Source: an uncultured Lewinella sp. (GTDB lineage Bacteria > Bacteroidota > Bacteroidia > Chitinophagales > Saprospiraceae). Taken from it: a stretch of DNA of 42,433 bases. A program made the translations under genes and the position numbers. Where the stretch lies: NCBI GenBank assembly GCA_937949535.1, contig CALEDI010000076.1, positions 1 to 42,433 on the forward strand, read 5' to 3'. Positions 29,359 through 38,402 of this stretch are shown piece after piece (the first letter of the stretch is position 1; the number at the start of each line of letters is the position of its first letter). The notes beneath the pieces were generated by a model, which saw only the letters and a list, made by a program, of their open reading frames with translations, was not told the origin of the DNA and did no database searches.

Positions 29359-30042
29359 ATGCCCCTCTACCGCCTAGACCCCCGTTTCCCAGAACTGTTC
29401 CCGGACCCCCTCCAAACCAACGGCGACTCACCAGCCTGCTTCAGCGGCGGCCTGAGCCCCGAGTGGTTGTTCAACGCCTATCACCTTGGTTATTTCCCTT
29501 GGTTCAGCGAGGGCGACCCCATTTTTTGGTGGCACCCCGATCCGCGTTTTGTGCTCTTCCCCGATAAGTTGAAGGTGAGCAAGAGTATGCGCCCCTACTT
29601 CAACCAACAAAAGTTTACGGTGCGCTATGATACCCAGTTTAGGGAAGTAATGAACAATTGCCGCGAAACCTACCGCCCAGGGCAGTGGGGAAGCTGGATT
29701 ACAGATGAGCTCACGGAAGGCTACGTCGGCTTACATGAATTGGGCCTGGCCCATAGTGTGGAAGTCTACGAAAACGACGAACTAGTGGGCGGGCTTTATG
29801 GCTTAGCGCTGGGCAAAGTGTTCTTCGGGGAGAGCATGTTTCACCATCGGGCCAATGCGAGTAAGTTCGCGTTCATCAGCCTAGTACGCCGCCTCCAAAG
29901 CGAAGGCTTTCGGGTAATTGATTGCCAACAGGAAACCGGACACTTGAAGTCGTTGGGCGGAGAGACCGTCTCCCGAGCAGAATTTCTGAACCTCATTGGC
30001 CCCATCCGAGAAGAAGGGACTACACGGGGGAAATGGTCGTAA
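29359..30042 (+). CDS. aat: Leucyl/phenylalanyl-tRNA-protein transferase
   Basis: This 227-residue protein has the family signature in order: GGLSPEWLFNAYHLGYFPWFSEGDPIFWWHPDPR, the central WITDELTEGYVGLHELGLAHSVE, LVGGLYGLALGKVFFGESMF with the catalytic-site E-S-M-F, then FAFISLVRRL and DCQQETGHLKSLGGE. It transfers Leu or Phe from tRNA to proteins with N-terminal Lys or Arg, making them ClpS substrates. With clpS immediately upstream, the window holds both the writer and the reader of the bacterial N-degron pathway. Its end is 12 bp from a convergent gene, with no obvious terminator. Confidence 0.96.
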   Translation: MPLYRLDPRFPELFPDPLQTNGDSPACFSGGLSPEWLFNAYHLGYFPWFSEGDPIFWWHPDPRFVLFPDKLKVSKSMRPYFNQQKFTVRYDTQFREVMNNCRETYRPGQWGSWITDELTEGYVGLHELGLAHSVEVYENDELVGGLYGLALGKVFFGESMFHHRANASKFAFISLVRRLQSEGFRVIDCQQETGHLKSLGGETVSRAEFLNLIGPIREEGTTRGKWS

Positions 30043-30054
30043 AAGTTCATATTC

Positions 30055-33042
30055 CTAAGGCACCTTGCTGAACCCAAATCCGCGCTTCCCTTCAAAGCTC
30101 TTGCCCTTCAAAATACTCTCATAGCACGCTGAATGAAGCCGTAGTCGGGTGTCCAACTTGCCGAAGGTGTTATTGTCCATACTCGGAAATGTTCGGTTGG
30201 AAAGTACAACGAAAACCATGTCTTCTACGGGGTCTGCCCAAGCTGCGATGCCGGTAAAGCCAAGGTGCCCAAAGGCCCGCTCGGAAGCGTGAGGCGAGAG
30301 GTTCATGCGTCGGTCCTCATTGAGTTGCTTCATGTCGAAACCAAGGCCTCGGCGCGTCTCGTCGGCGTAGCGGTGGGCGAAGAGGCGTACGGTTTCTGGG
30401 CGCAGGTACTGCACCCCGCCGTAATTGCCCTCTTGCAGCAACATCTGGAAAATGGTAGCGATGTCTCGGGCTGAGCCGAACAGGCCTGCGTGGCCGCTAA
30501 CGCCGCCCAGCATGGCGGCCCCCATATCGTGGACCGTTCCGTGAACTTTGGCGTTGCGGAAGTAGTCGTCGTTTTCGGTAGGTGGTATCCGGCTCTTCGG
30601 GAAGGTGCGCAGCGGGCGGTAAGTGAGCGTTTCTAGCCCCATTGGGCGGTAGAAATTACGAGCGGCGTACTCATCAACCGTCAGGCCGGAGACCTGATCG
30701 ATGAGCTTGGCCATGATGTAAAAACCAAGGTCGCTGTAGCGGTACTGGCCCTCGTTGGGCAGTTCGTTGCTGTAGAGTTTGTACCACATCGAGTCGATGT
30801 AGGTTTTGTGCATAAACAGCTTTTCGGAGACCTCTACTTGGAAGTCTCCCGTTCGCCGGCTACGGTAAAACTGGGAGCTGGGCTTCCCGTCAGCATTAAG
30901 TGTTTCTTTGTAGAAGGGGATCCAACTCCGCAGGCCAGCCCGGTGGGCCAAAATGGGCCGCAGGGTGAGGAACTCAACTTCGGTGCCTTCCATTTCGGGC
31001 ATGTAATTACTGATCGGAACGTCGAGACTGAGTTTACCTTCTTCTACCAGTTTCATGATGGAGAGGGTAGTGGCGCAGACCTTTGTTAGGCTGGCTAGGT
31101 CGTAGATGTCGCTGGGGTCTACCTTTCTGGAGTTTCGGCTGTAGGTGTGCCGGCCGAAGCCTTTTTCGTACACAATCTTGCCGTTTCGGCCTACCAACAC
31201 GACCATTCCCGGCGTTGCTTTGCGCGTCATGGCTTGGTTGGCTAGTTGGGTTACTTTGGCGTCGAGCAAGTTGCCGTCTATGCCAACTGCTTCGGGGTTG
31301 GCATAGCCCATCCTGAAGGTTGCCGCAGTTTCTAGCCCAGTATTGAAGGTAGCCGAAGGGCTTGCGGTTACCGGCAACCGTCCGTTTATTTTATTGGCCC
31401 CAAACAATGCTTGTGCCGCAGCGTCTTGCGCTACGTCGTCTCGGCTGTAAGCCATGAGCACCGTCCCGAAGCCATCAAATGCGGAGAGGCTGTAAGGGTT
31501 GCCAAACACACTGATGACAACTTCGGCCTTGGCCTCCAACGCCCGCAGCAGGCCAAGTACTTCTGGTCCGGCTGGCACTTTTTCCAGAAACCGACTCCCA
31601 TCAGAATACATTGCCACGATCACTTGGTCTCCGGCGCCAACGGCGTTTTCGATGCGCTTACGATCGGCGTTAGATACTTTGTAGGATGTATTGAAGTGCG
31701 TCGTCTTTACGTAGTCGTCTACCCTACGGCTGAAAGGCGTTGGGCTCGGCATCCCGACGTGAACGGTGATGATTTTGCCTCTGGCCTTGGGCTGTACGGG
31801 CATCCGTTTTTTGCTGTCGCGCACCAGCGTCATGGCGTTCTCGAAGAGGCGTTGCTTCAGGGCATAAGCTTCGGGGCTGTTGAGTTCGCCGCGTAGGCTT
31901 TCTACGCTGGGGTAGGTCCGTTGGTTCAGGCCTAAGCGGTACTTGCTCAGCAAGATACGGCGGACCTTCTTCTCGATGTCTGCGGGGGTAATCTTGCCTT
32001 CGTTCATATACCGCTTGATGGCGGCTATGGCGGCGGGCGTACTCTCTGGAAGTAGAAGGATGTCGGAATCAGCCATGATGGCCTCGGCTTCTACTTCGCC
32101 GTTGCCGTAGTGGTTCGTTACGCCTTTCATCTCCAAGCCGTCGGTAAACACCAAGCCGGTAAAGCCTAGCTCGTGGCGCAGCAAGTCGGTAATTACGGGT
32201 ACGCTCATTGACGTTGGGCGGTTCTTGCGGTCGTCTAGGGCGGGGATCTGTAGGTGGGCTGCCATGATAGACCCGATGCCGTAACGAATCAGGGCCTTGA
32301 AAGGGTAAAGCTCTAGGCTGTCTAGGCGGGCGCGGTCATGGTTAATGACCGGCAAGTCGTAGTGGCTATCTGTCCCCGTATCTCCGTGGCCGGGGAAGTG
32401 TTTTGCGCTGGCCAAGATGCCGTTGTCTTGCAGGCCTTTCATGTATTTATAGCCCTTCGCCATCACGTTGTAGCGGTCTTCGCCGAAGCTACGGGTATTG
32501 ATGACGGGGTTGTTGGGGTTGTTGTTCACGTCCAGCACGGGGCTGAAACTCACGTTTACGCCCATGCGGTGCATCTGGCGAGCAATCTCGGCACCCATGT
32601 CGTAGATCAGTTCGTTGTTCCGGATCGCCCCGAGGGCGATCTGTTTAGGAAAGCTGATCGTCTGCTCCGGTAGGCGCATCCCTAGGCCCCACTCCGCGTC
32701 CATACTAATCATCATTGGTAGGCTACTGAGGGCCTGGTACTCGTTGGTGAGGGCCAGTTGTTTTTCGGGCGTTCCCTGAAAAAAGCATAGCCCACCAACT
32801 TGGTATTTCTTTATCTCGGCTTTCACGTGAGCGATGTGGTCTGCGCCCCGGTCGGAGTGGGCGCGCAACATAATGAGCTGGCCTAGCTGTCGGTCAAGGT
32901 CCATCGTAGTAAAAACGGAATCAACCCAACGGCGTTCTTCCGCAGTTTGGGTAGACAGGTCGCCTTGGTAAGCACGCTGTGCCGTCAGGCTAGAAGCTGC
33001 AATAAGCAGGACTAGGATAAAGAAACGTGGGATCATGTTCAT
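30055..33042 (-). CDS. GH3 beta-N-acetylglucosaminidase / beta-lactamase-fold fusion
   Basis: This 995-residue protein is taken to start at MNMIPRFFILVLLIAASSLTAQ (signal peptide); 12 further upstream codons are less likely. Residues 45-390 are a NagZ-type GH3 domain with KHFPGHGDTGTDSHYDLPV near 210 and the catalytic aspartate in VFTDGLEMKGV. Residues 400-580 are the GH3 C-terminal alpha/beta domain. From about 600 there is a serine beta-lactamase/PBP fold: SLTK near 649, YSDLGF replacing the YxN motif, and a C-terminal HLGFTGIAAWADP in place of KTG. It is exported to the periplasm or surface and probably acts on peptidoglycan amino sugars, with the second domain acting on peptides. The order GH3 then beta-lactamase is known from other Bacteroidota. 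Confidence 0.92.
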   Translation of the reverse strand: MNMIPRFFILVLLIAASSLTAQRAYQGDLSTQTAEERRWVDSVFTTMDLDRQLGQLIMLRAHSDRGADHIAHVKAEIKKYQVGGLCFFQGTPEKQLALTNEYQALSSLPMMISMDAEWGLGMRLPEQTISFPKQIALGAIRNNELIYDMGAEIARQMHRMGVNVSFSPVLDVNNNPNNPVINTRSFGEDRYNVMAKGYKYMKGLQDNGILASAKHFPGHGDTGTDSHYDLPVINHDRARLDSLELYPFKALIRYGIGSIMAAHLQIPALDDRKNRPTSMSVPVITDLLRHELGFTGLVFTDGLEMKGVTNHYGNGEVEAEAIMADSDILLLPESTPAAIAAIKRYMNEGKITPADIEKKVRRILLSKYRLGLNQRTYPSVESLRGELNSPEAYALKQRLFENAMTLVRDSKKRMPVQPKARGKIITVHVGMPSPTPFSRRVDDYVKTTHFNTSYKVSNADRKRIENAVGAGDQVIVAMYSDGSRFLEKVPAGPEVLGLLRALEAKAEVVISVFGNPYSLSAFDGFGTVLMAYSRDDVAQDAAAQALFGANKINGRLPVTASPSATFNTGLETAATFRMGYANPEAVGIDGNLLDAKVTQLANQAMTRKATPGMVVLVGRNGKIVYEKGFGRHTYSRNSRKVDPSDIYDLASLTKVCATTLSIMKLVEEGKLSLDVPISNYMPEMEGTEVEFLTLRPILAHRAGLRSWIPFYKETLNADGKPSSQFYRSRRTGDFQVEVSEKLFMHKTYIDSMWYKLYSNELPNEGQYRYSDLGFYIMAKLIDQVSGLTVDEYAARNFYRPMGLETLTYRPLRTFPKSRIPPTENDDYFRNAKVHGTVHDMGAAMLGGVSGHAGLFGSARDIATIFQMLLQEGNYGGVQYLRPETVRLFAHRYADETRRGLGFDMKQLNEDRRMNLSPHASERAFGHLGFTGIAAWADPVEDMVFVVLSNRTFPSMDNNTFGKLDTRLRLHSACYESILKGKSFEGKRGFGFSKVP

Positions 33043-33087
33043 AACTGGGGTAAAACTGGGGACAATGCTATCTGACAATAATAATAT

Positions 33088-33108
33088 GGCGCGGCCGCAG
33101 GATGCAAA
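33088..33108 (-). repeat. GC-rich dispersed element, copy 7
   Basis: On the minus strand this copy reads TTTGCATCCTGCGGCCGCGCC minus its last base pair and lies about 46 bp upstream of the start of the GH3 fusion gene. It contains GCGGCCGC at 33091-33098. Confidence 0.65.
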
Positions 33109-33296
33109 GAAGAGGTTTACATAGAACGCTCTTCGCTGGCGACTTCATTCTTAAACTGTGGAAAAACCTTTGTTAAAGTAGGCCGGGGTCAAGATACGTA
33201 ATTTGGAGGAAGGGCCGATTTCATAGCAGGGCGAGCGAGTGTGTACACCGCTACACAAATGACGTAATCGTCTTCTGGAGCCGAAAACATTTCTGA

Positions 33297-34682
33297 TCAC
33301 CCCGCTGCCACCTCCATCAAATAGGCACAAACCAGCGCCCCATAAGTCCCCAGCGCATACCCAATTACCGCCATAATTGCCCCCACCGGCGCTAAGGCCG
33401 GGCTGAAAGCCGAGGCCACCACCGGCGCGGAAGCCGCGCCCCCAACATTCGCCTGCGAGCCCACTGCCACGTAAAAGAACGGTGCCTTGATCAGCCACGC
33501 AACGAACAGTAATATAAGGACGTGGATAATCATCCAGATTAGGCCAATGGCAAAGAGGCCAAGGTTGCTGAAGATGTCTCCGATGTTCATCTGCATCCCG
33601 ATGGTTGCTACCAGGATGTAAATACAAACTGAACCCCAGCGACTCGCCCCAACGCCTTCCAGCTTGCGGGCTGGGGTGAAGCTGAGCAGAAAACCTACCG
33701 TAGTCGCAATCACGACCAACCAGAAGAAGCCGCTCTTTAGCGTCGTCAGCCGCCAAGCTTCGAGTGTCTCGGTGAACTGGGCGAAGAAGGGCGCCAGTAA
33801 GTCCGATCCCAAATGCGCCAGCGCAACGCCGCCGAAGGCAACGCCGATCATCTGGAACGAAGAAAGCGAGGTTGGCTCGCGTTTTACCTCAGCGGCGTAG
33901 CTTTCTACTTTTTCCGTTAGCTCCGTGATGGCCGAGTTGTCGGCCTTCAGCAGCCGATCTATTTTCTCTGCCCGCCCAGCGCCGAAGAGCAGGAAGCCGA
34001 GCCAGATGTTGGCCACCAATACATCAACGATGATCATTTGGCCGAAAATCCCGGTTGGCACTTCAAAGATTTCCTTCATTGCCGCTTGGTTTGCTCCTCC
34101 ACCAATCCATGAACCTGCAATCGTGCTTAATCCTCGCCAAAGCTCGTCTGGGTTCAAACCAATCAGGTCAGGGAATAAATAAGTAATGATGAGCAGCGCA
34201 ATCGGCCCACCAATCACGATAGAGAAGGTTGCTGCCAAAAACATGATGATGGCCTTCGGGCCGAGATTGATGATGCCTTTGATGTCTATATTGAGGCACA
34301 GCAAAATCAAACTCGCTGGTAGCAAATACCGACTAGCCATAAAATATAGATTGCTGTGGCCTTTGAAGCCCGCATAGTCTTTTGGGTTGTAGCCCGCATG
34401 CTCGATGAGCTTGTTGATCTCACCAAAAGAAGCTCCATCTGGGATGGAAACATTCACTTCCGCCAAGGCCGTCATCAACTCCGGCGTATACCAATCGTAA
34501 GCAATCAAGCTCAGCGGCCAGTGCAGCAACGCGGGTACGAAGTAGCACAACAGCAGGGTAGGGACGTAGGTGTAAAACTTCTTCCAGAAAGAGGCCCCGC
34601 TGTTGGCAGTGGTAAAGATCACGGCGAGCGTAACCATGAGTAGGCCGAATACGATGGCGTCGTTGGTAAAGATGGGTTCCAT
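33297..34682 (-). CDS. DUF819 family membrane protein (YjcL-like)
   Basis: This 461-residue integral membrane protein with about 12 helices shows DUF819 features: IFTNDAIVFGLLMVTLAVIF at the start, the GSWIGGGANQAAMKEIF segment near the middle, and GSQANVGGAASAPVVASAF in the last third, which mirrors it. Two glycine-rich half-repeats (GGGANQAA and ANVGGAASAP) are typical of inverted-repeat transporters of the cation:proton or CPA/aspartate type. Substrate unknown. No signal peptide cleavage is needed. It is separated from its neighbours by 254 bp and 280 bp and transcribed divergently from the pyrophosphatase. Confidence 0.9.
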   Translation of the reverse strand: MEPIFTNDAIVFGLLMVTLAVIFTTANSGASFWKKFYTYVPTLLLCYFVPALLHWPLSLIAYDWYTPELMTALAEVNVSIPDGASFGEINKLIEHAGYNPKDYAGFKGHSNLYFMASRYLLPASLILLCLNIDIKGIINLGPKAIIMFLAATFSIVIGGPIALLIITYLFPDLIGLNPDELWRGLSTIAGSWIGGGANQAAMKEIFEVPTGIFGQMIIVDVLVANIWLGFLLFGAGRAEKIDRLLKADNSAITELTEKVESYAAEVKREPTSLSSFQMIGVAFGGVALAHLGSDLLAPFFAQFTETLEAWRLTTLKSGFFWLVVIATTVGFLLSFTPARKLEGVGASRWGSVCIYILVATIGMQMNIGDIFSNLGLFAIGLIWMIIHVLILLFVAWLIKAPFFYVAVGSQANVGGAASAPVVASAFSPALAPVGAIMAVIGYALGTYGALVCAYLMEVAAG

Positions 34683-34786
34683 GCTGCAAAGTAGGAAACA
34701 GCGGGGAGAAATTAGAAATCAATGCTTAGTGGTCGGGCGGAGCAGATGCGATGCTCCCCTGAATTCTATGGACCTATTTCTAGGCC

Positions 34787-34819
34787 TTTCTCCGATATCT
34801 AAGTTAAATGGTACTTTTG
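34787..34819 (+). promoter_or_regulatory. Bacteroidota promoter for the pyrophosphatase gene
   Basis: TTTC (34787-34790), a 21-bp spacer, and TACTTTTG (34812-34819) fit TTTG-N19-21-TAnnTTTG with one mismatch. The start codon is 143 bp further on, so the transcript would have a long leader. Confidence 0.5.
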
Positions 34820-34962
34820 CACCGAATTTCGGGTCAACGACCTTTTGAAGCGTACGGGATCAAGCAATCATTCATAGTTTAACCGACATCCCTGCGGCCA
34901 TCTAGATCGCTTGTACTTCGAAGATTAACCATCTTCTTAAACAAGTAAATCTCTTATCATTT

Positions 34963-37182
34963 ATGGTTTCTACTATTCTATTGGCGGTCCCAGCTTTGGG
35001 TATCCTCGCCTTAATCTTCATGTTCATCAAGTCTGCGGGCGTTTCCAAACTAGATCCCGGCAACGAACTCATGCAACGCATCGGTAAAAACATCGCCGAT
35101 GGGGCCATGGCCTTCCTCAAAGCCGAGTACAAAGTGCTCGCTATTTTTGTAGCCGTTGTGGCTGTCATCTTGGCCTTCACGGCTGATCCGGAGACTTCTA
35201 GCATGATGATCGCTGTAGCTTTCGTGCTCGGCGCCATCTGTTCCGCACTGGCTGGCTTCATCGGTATGAACGTAGCCACTAAGGCAAACATCCGTACTAC
35301 CCAGGCTGCGCGTACTAGTCTTGGCAAAGCCCTTGGCGTTGCTTTCGACGGTGGAGCTGTTATGGGTCTCGGTGTTGTTGGTCTTGGCCTATTGGGCCTT
35401 GGCTCACTCTTCCTCCTCTTCAAAGGCCAGTTCGCTAGCGACATCATGATCACCGATGCTACTTCCGCAGTTGCCGCCAAGGCTGCTATGCTTAAGGTCA
35501 TAACGGTCATCACTGGTTTTTCTTTCGGCGCATCTTCTATCGCCCTCTTCGCTCGCGTAGGCGGCGGTATCTACACCAAGGCTGCCGATGTTGGCGCTGA
35601 CCTTGTAGGTAAGGTCGAAGCAGGCATCCCCGAAGATCACCCCCTCAACCCCGCAACAATCGCAGACAACGTTGGTGACAACGTAGGCGACGTAGCCGGT
35701 ATGGGGGCCGACCTCTTCGAGTCGTACGTCGGCTCCATCATCGGTACTATGGTAATTGGTGCGGCGTTCATGACGATGCCCGCTTTTTACGGAACGGAAC
35801 TTAATGGCCTCAATGGCGTGCTACTTCCACTCGTTGTAGCTGGTATCGGCATCTTGGCTTCTATCATCGGTACGTTCTTCGTCCGCGTGAAGGAAGGTGG
35901 AGATCCCCAGAAGGCCCTCAACCTCGGCGAACTCATCGCGGCGGTTATCATGCTCATCGGTACGTTCTTTGCTGTAACTACACTTATGCCCGACAGCTGG
36001 TCGGCTATCAACAGCAACGGCATTGAAGCGACCTACACCAACATGGGCGTATTCTACGCCATTCTTCTCGGCCTTGTTGCTGGTTTGGGTATTGGCTACA
36101 TCACAGAGTTCTACACCGGTACGGGTACCAAGCCAGTACAAGGTATCGTAGACCAGTCGCTGACGGGGGCGGCAACCAACCTCATTGCAGGCCTCGCTGT
36201 AGGTATGCGCTCTACCGCAATCCCGATCATCATCCTCTGTACGGCCATCATCGGTTCTTACTACTTTGCTGGCCTTTATGGTATCGGTATCGCTGCCGTT
36301 GGTATGCTGGCCAATACTGGCATCCAGTTGGCCATCGATGCCTACGGCCCTATTTGCGACAACGCTGGTGGTATCGCCGAAATGGCAGGCCTCCCTAAGG
36401 AAGTACGCGAACGTACCGACAAGCTCGACGCCGTAGGCAACACTACTGCCGCGATCGGTAAAGGTTTTGCTATCGGTTCTGCCGCACTTACCGCTCTGGT
36501 CCTTTTCGCTGCCTTTATGCAAACGGCTCAGATCACAAGCATCGACGTCGCCAACCCATTCGTTACTGCTGGTCTCTTCCTCGGTGCTATGCTTCCGTTT
36601 CTCTTCTCTGCTTTCTCTATGGAAGCCGTTGGCCGCGCAGCGAACGACATGATCCAGGAGGTACGCCGCCAGTTCAACGAAATCCCCGAACTGAAAGCTG
36701 CCCTCGAAGTAATGAAGCGCGAAGGGCATGACACCTCTAAGTACAATGCTGCTGATCTTGCTACCTTCAACGCTGCTGACGGAAAGGCCGACTACGAAAA
36801 GTGTGTAGAGATTTCTACCAAAGCTTCTATCCGAGAAATGGTAATGCCTGGCCTGATTGCCGTAATCACCCCGGTTGTGGTCGGCTTCGCTGGCGGTGCC
36901 GAGATGCTCGGTGGACTACTCGCAGGCGTAACTTCTGCTGGCGTCATGATGGCCATCTTCCAGTCCAATGCCGGTGGTGCATGGGACAATGCAAAGAAGA
37001 TGTTCGAGGAAGGTGCCAATGTTCAGGGTACCATCTACCACAAAGGTTCTGAGCCGCACAAAGCTGCTGTTGTAGGTGATACGGTTGGTGACCCTTTCAA
37101 GGACACCTCTGGGCCCTCCCTCAACATTCTGCTTAAGCTCATGGCAGTTGTTTCGCTTGTTATTGCACCTTTCCTCGTGTAG
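34963..37182 (+). CDS. hppA: Membrane-bound ion-translocating pyrophosphatase
   Basis: This 739-residue protein with about 16 membrane helices carries the pyrophosphate- and Mg-binding segments: [38 protein letters not shown] (about 235-253), [14 protein letters not shown] and [17 protein letters not shown]. At residues 492-497 the sequence is GNTTAA. The alanine where K+-independent enzymes have lysine predicts a K+-dependent enzyme. Whether it pumps H+, Na+ or both is not settled by this reading. It hydrolyses pyrophosphate from biosynthesis to energise the inner membrane. It has its own promoter and terminator. Confidence 0.96.
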   Translation: MVSTILLAVPALGILALIFMFIKSAGVSKLDPGNELMQRIGKNIADGAMAFLKAEYKVLAIFVAVVAVILAFTADPETSSMMIAVAFVLGAICSALAGFIGMNVATKANIRTTQAARTSLGKALGVAFDGGAVMGLGVVGLGLLGLGSLFLLFKGQFASDIMITDATSAVAAKAAMLKVITVITGFSFGASSIALFARVGGGIYTKAADVGADLVGKVEAGIPEDHPLNPATIADNVGDNVGDVAGMGADLFESYVGSIIGTMVIGAAFMTMPAFYGTELNGLNGVLLPLVVAGIGILASIIGTFFVRVKEGGDPQKALNLGELIAAVIMLIGTFFAVTTLMPDSWSAINSNGIEATYTNMGVFYAILLGLVAGLGIGYITEFYTGTGTKPVQGIVDQSLTGAATNLIAGLAVGMRSTAIPIIILCTAIIGSYYFAGLYGIGIAAVGMLANTGIQLAIDAYGPICDNAGGIAEMAGLPKEVRERTDKLDAVGNTTAAIGKGFAIGSAALTALVLFAAFMQTAQITSIDVANPFVTAGLFLGAMLPFLFSAFSMEAVGRAANDMIQEVRRQFNEIPELKAALEVMKREGHDTSKYNAADLATFNAADGKADYEKCVEISTKASIREMVMPGLIAVITPVVVGFAGGAEMLGGLLAGVTSAGVMMAIFQSNAGGAWDNAKKMFEEGANVQGTIYHKGSEPHKAAVVGDTVGDPFKDTSGPSLNILLKLMAVVSLVIAPFLV

Positions 37183-37263
37183 TAACAAACTGATTAACAT
37201 GAGTCATATCCCGAGCACGAAGTTCAGCGAAGCTAATTATTGGGATGAATGACCATGTTTTGT

Positions 37264-37326
37264 AGCGATCAGCGTACAATATTTAGGCAAAACTGCTCTA
37301 AATGCTGTACGCTGATCGCTTTTTTG
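37264..37326 (+). terminator. Intrinsic terminator of hppA
   Basis: A perfect 15-bp stem (37264-37278 with 37306-37320, core GATCAGCGTACA) is followed by T6. Inside, ATTTAG pairs with CTAAAT, so the stem extends. It lies about 80 bp after the stop codon. Confidence 0.88.
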
Positions 37327-37701
37327 CGCCATAACCCCATTTTACAAGTACGAGGAAAGGCCCCAAAAACTGCTCTGCCCAAAGTTCGGGATGACGCACG
37401 TTTTTTGGCGCGGACGCAGGTGCAAGGAAAGTTAGAAGCACGCTAAGCATCCATGAATCTGTGAGAAATATCCGCAAAAGCTAAGATTAGATAAAAAAAA
37501 ATAACTAAATTAGCCCTCGGTTTAAAGTATAAAGACTCATAATATAAGACAAATCAGCAGTACGTCAACCGAAAAGGTTGCTTCAACTGGTGAATTGTGC
37601 TGCTTATGCCAAAGGTCTTGGTGTTGCCTGTTAAGTAAATTGGCTACACACCAACCTCAATTTTTAAGACATTTCCCCCAGTCATCTTTATTTAACATCA
37701 C
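37327..37701. other. Gene-free, AT-rich region before the T9SS/collagen genes
   Basis: It holds one GC-rich element (37401-37425) and A-rich DNA including A8 at 37493-37500. No convincing promoter box was found; CATCTTTA at 37683 is a weak candidate -7 box. Nothing else was recognised. Confidence 0.5.
37401..37425 (-). repeat. GC-rich dispersed element, copy 8
   Basis: On the minus strand this copy reads TTGCACCTGCGTCCGCGCC followed by A6, one base from consensus. Confidence 0.6.
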
Positions 37702-38280
37702 ATGATCAACGGCTACCAACAAAAAAAGAAACATCTTATATTAGTATGCTTAGTTCTCTTCGTGGGAAGTTTCAGCCTCAATGCTCAACTTACCATCGAA
37801 CGAGAATTCATCGGTTCCGCAACAGGACCCGCTACAATCCTCTCAAACGGAGGAACACAGCAACTTAAAGTTGGTGACAGCTTCGGAGAAACAATAATTG
37901 GCTACGAAGCAGGAGAAATCATCGTAACCGTTGGCTTCCAACAAACCAGAACATCTCCCAACGCATCACCTCCAAATTTGGAGGCCGAAACAGAACAAGA
38001 TGTTCAACTTTCCAAAGTTGCGGTTAATGCTTACCCAAACCCAACAATAGAAAAACTTACAGTTGACTTGGGCGAACACCAAGATAAGTTCGAACTAATA
38101 AGAATAATCGATTCTTACGGAAGAACCGTGAAGTCTCAACAGGTCAATGACCGAGTACGAATAACCTTTAGAAGCTTAGATAAGCTCGCCAACGCCAATT
38201 ATTTCCTTCAAGGAATAACAAAGGACGGCGAGCTTCACCAACTTACTAAGGTCCTCATCGTAACTGATTCATCAAACTAA
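37702..38280 (+). CDS. Small secreted protein with T9SS sorting domain
   Basis: This 192-residue protein has a signal peptide with a long charged n-region (MINGYQQKKKHLILVCLVLFVGSFSLNAQ). Residues 30-90 are a short unknown domain (FIGSATGPATILSNGGTQQLKVGDSFGETIIGYEAGEIIVTVGFQQ). The rest is a type A T9SS tail (VNAYPNPTIEKLTVDLG, IDSYGRTVKS, LANANYFLQGITKDG). The first domain is common in Bacteroidota proteins that lie beside large surface adhesins. It precedes the collagen-like gene by 122 bp on the same strand and is noticeably more A/T-rich than most neighbours. It may assist export or anchoring of the collagen-like protein; this is inference from position. Confidence 0.88.
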   Translation: MINGYQQKKKHLILVCLVLFVGSFSLNAQLTIEREFIGSATGPATILSNGGTQQLKVGDSFGETIIGYEAGEIIVTVGFQQTRTSPNASPPNLEAETEQDVQLSKVAVNAYPNPTIEKLTVDLGEHQDKFELIRIIDSYGRTVKSQQVNDRVRITFRSLDKLANANYFLQGITKDGELHQLTKVLIVTDSSN

Positions 38281-38402
38281 AACAATCTTAAGGCTCCTTA
38301 ACAACAAGGAATGCCCAATCATCCCATCACCTTTTTTACTTGAAAGACGACCTTGGGTATACTCACTATTTACATTTTTGCTACTCTAGAAGACTGATAA
38401 TT

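Noticed and set aside
33151-33756. Minus-strand frame of 201 codons overlapping the DUF819 gene
   Set aside because: Mostly an out-of-frame reading of the DUF819 gene, extending into non-coding DNA.
37249-37446. 65-codon frame after hppA
   Set aside because: It spans the hppA terminator and a GC-rich element, so it is not likely to be a gene.
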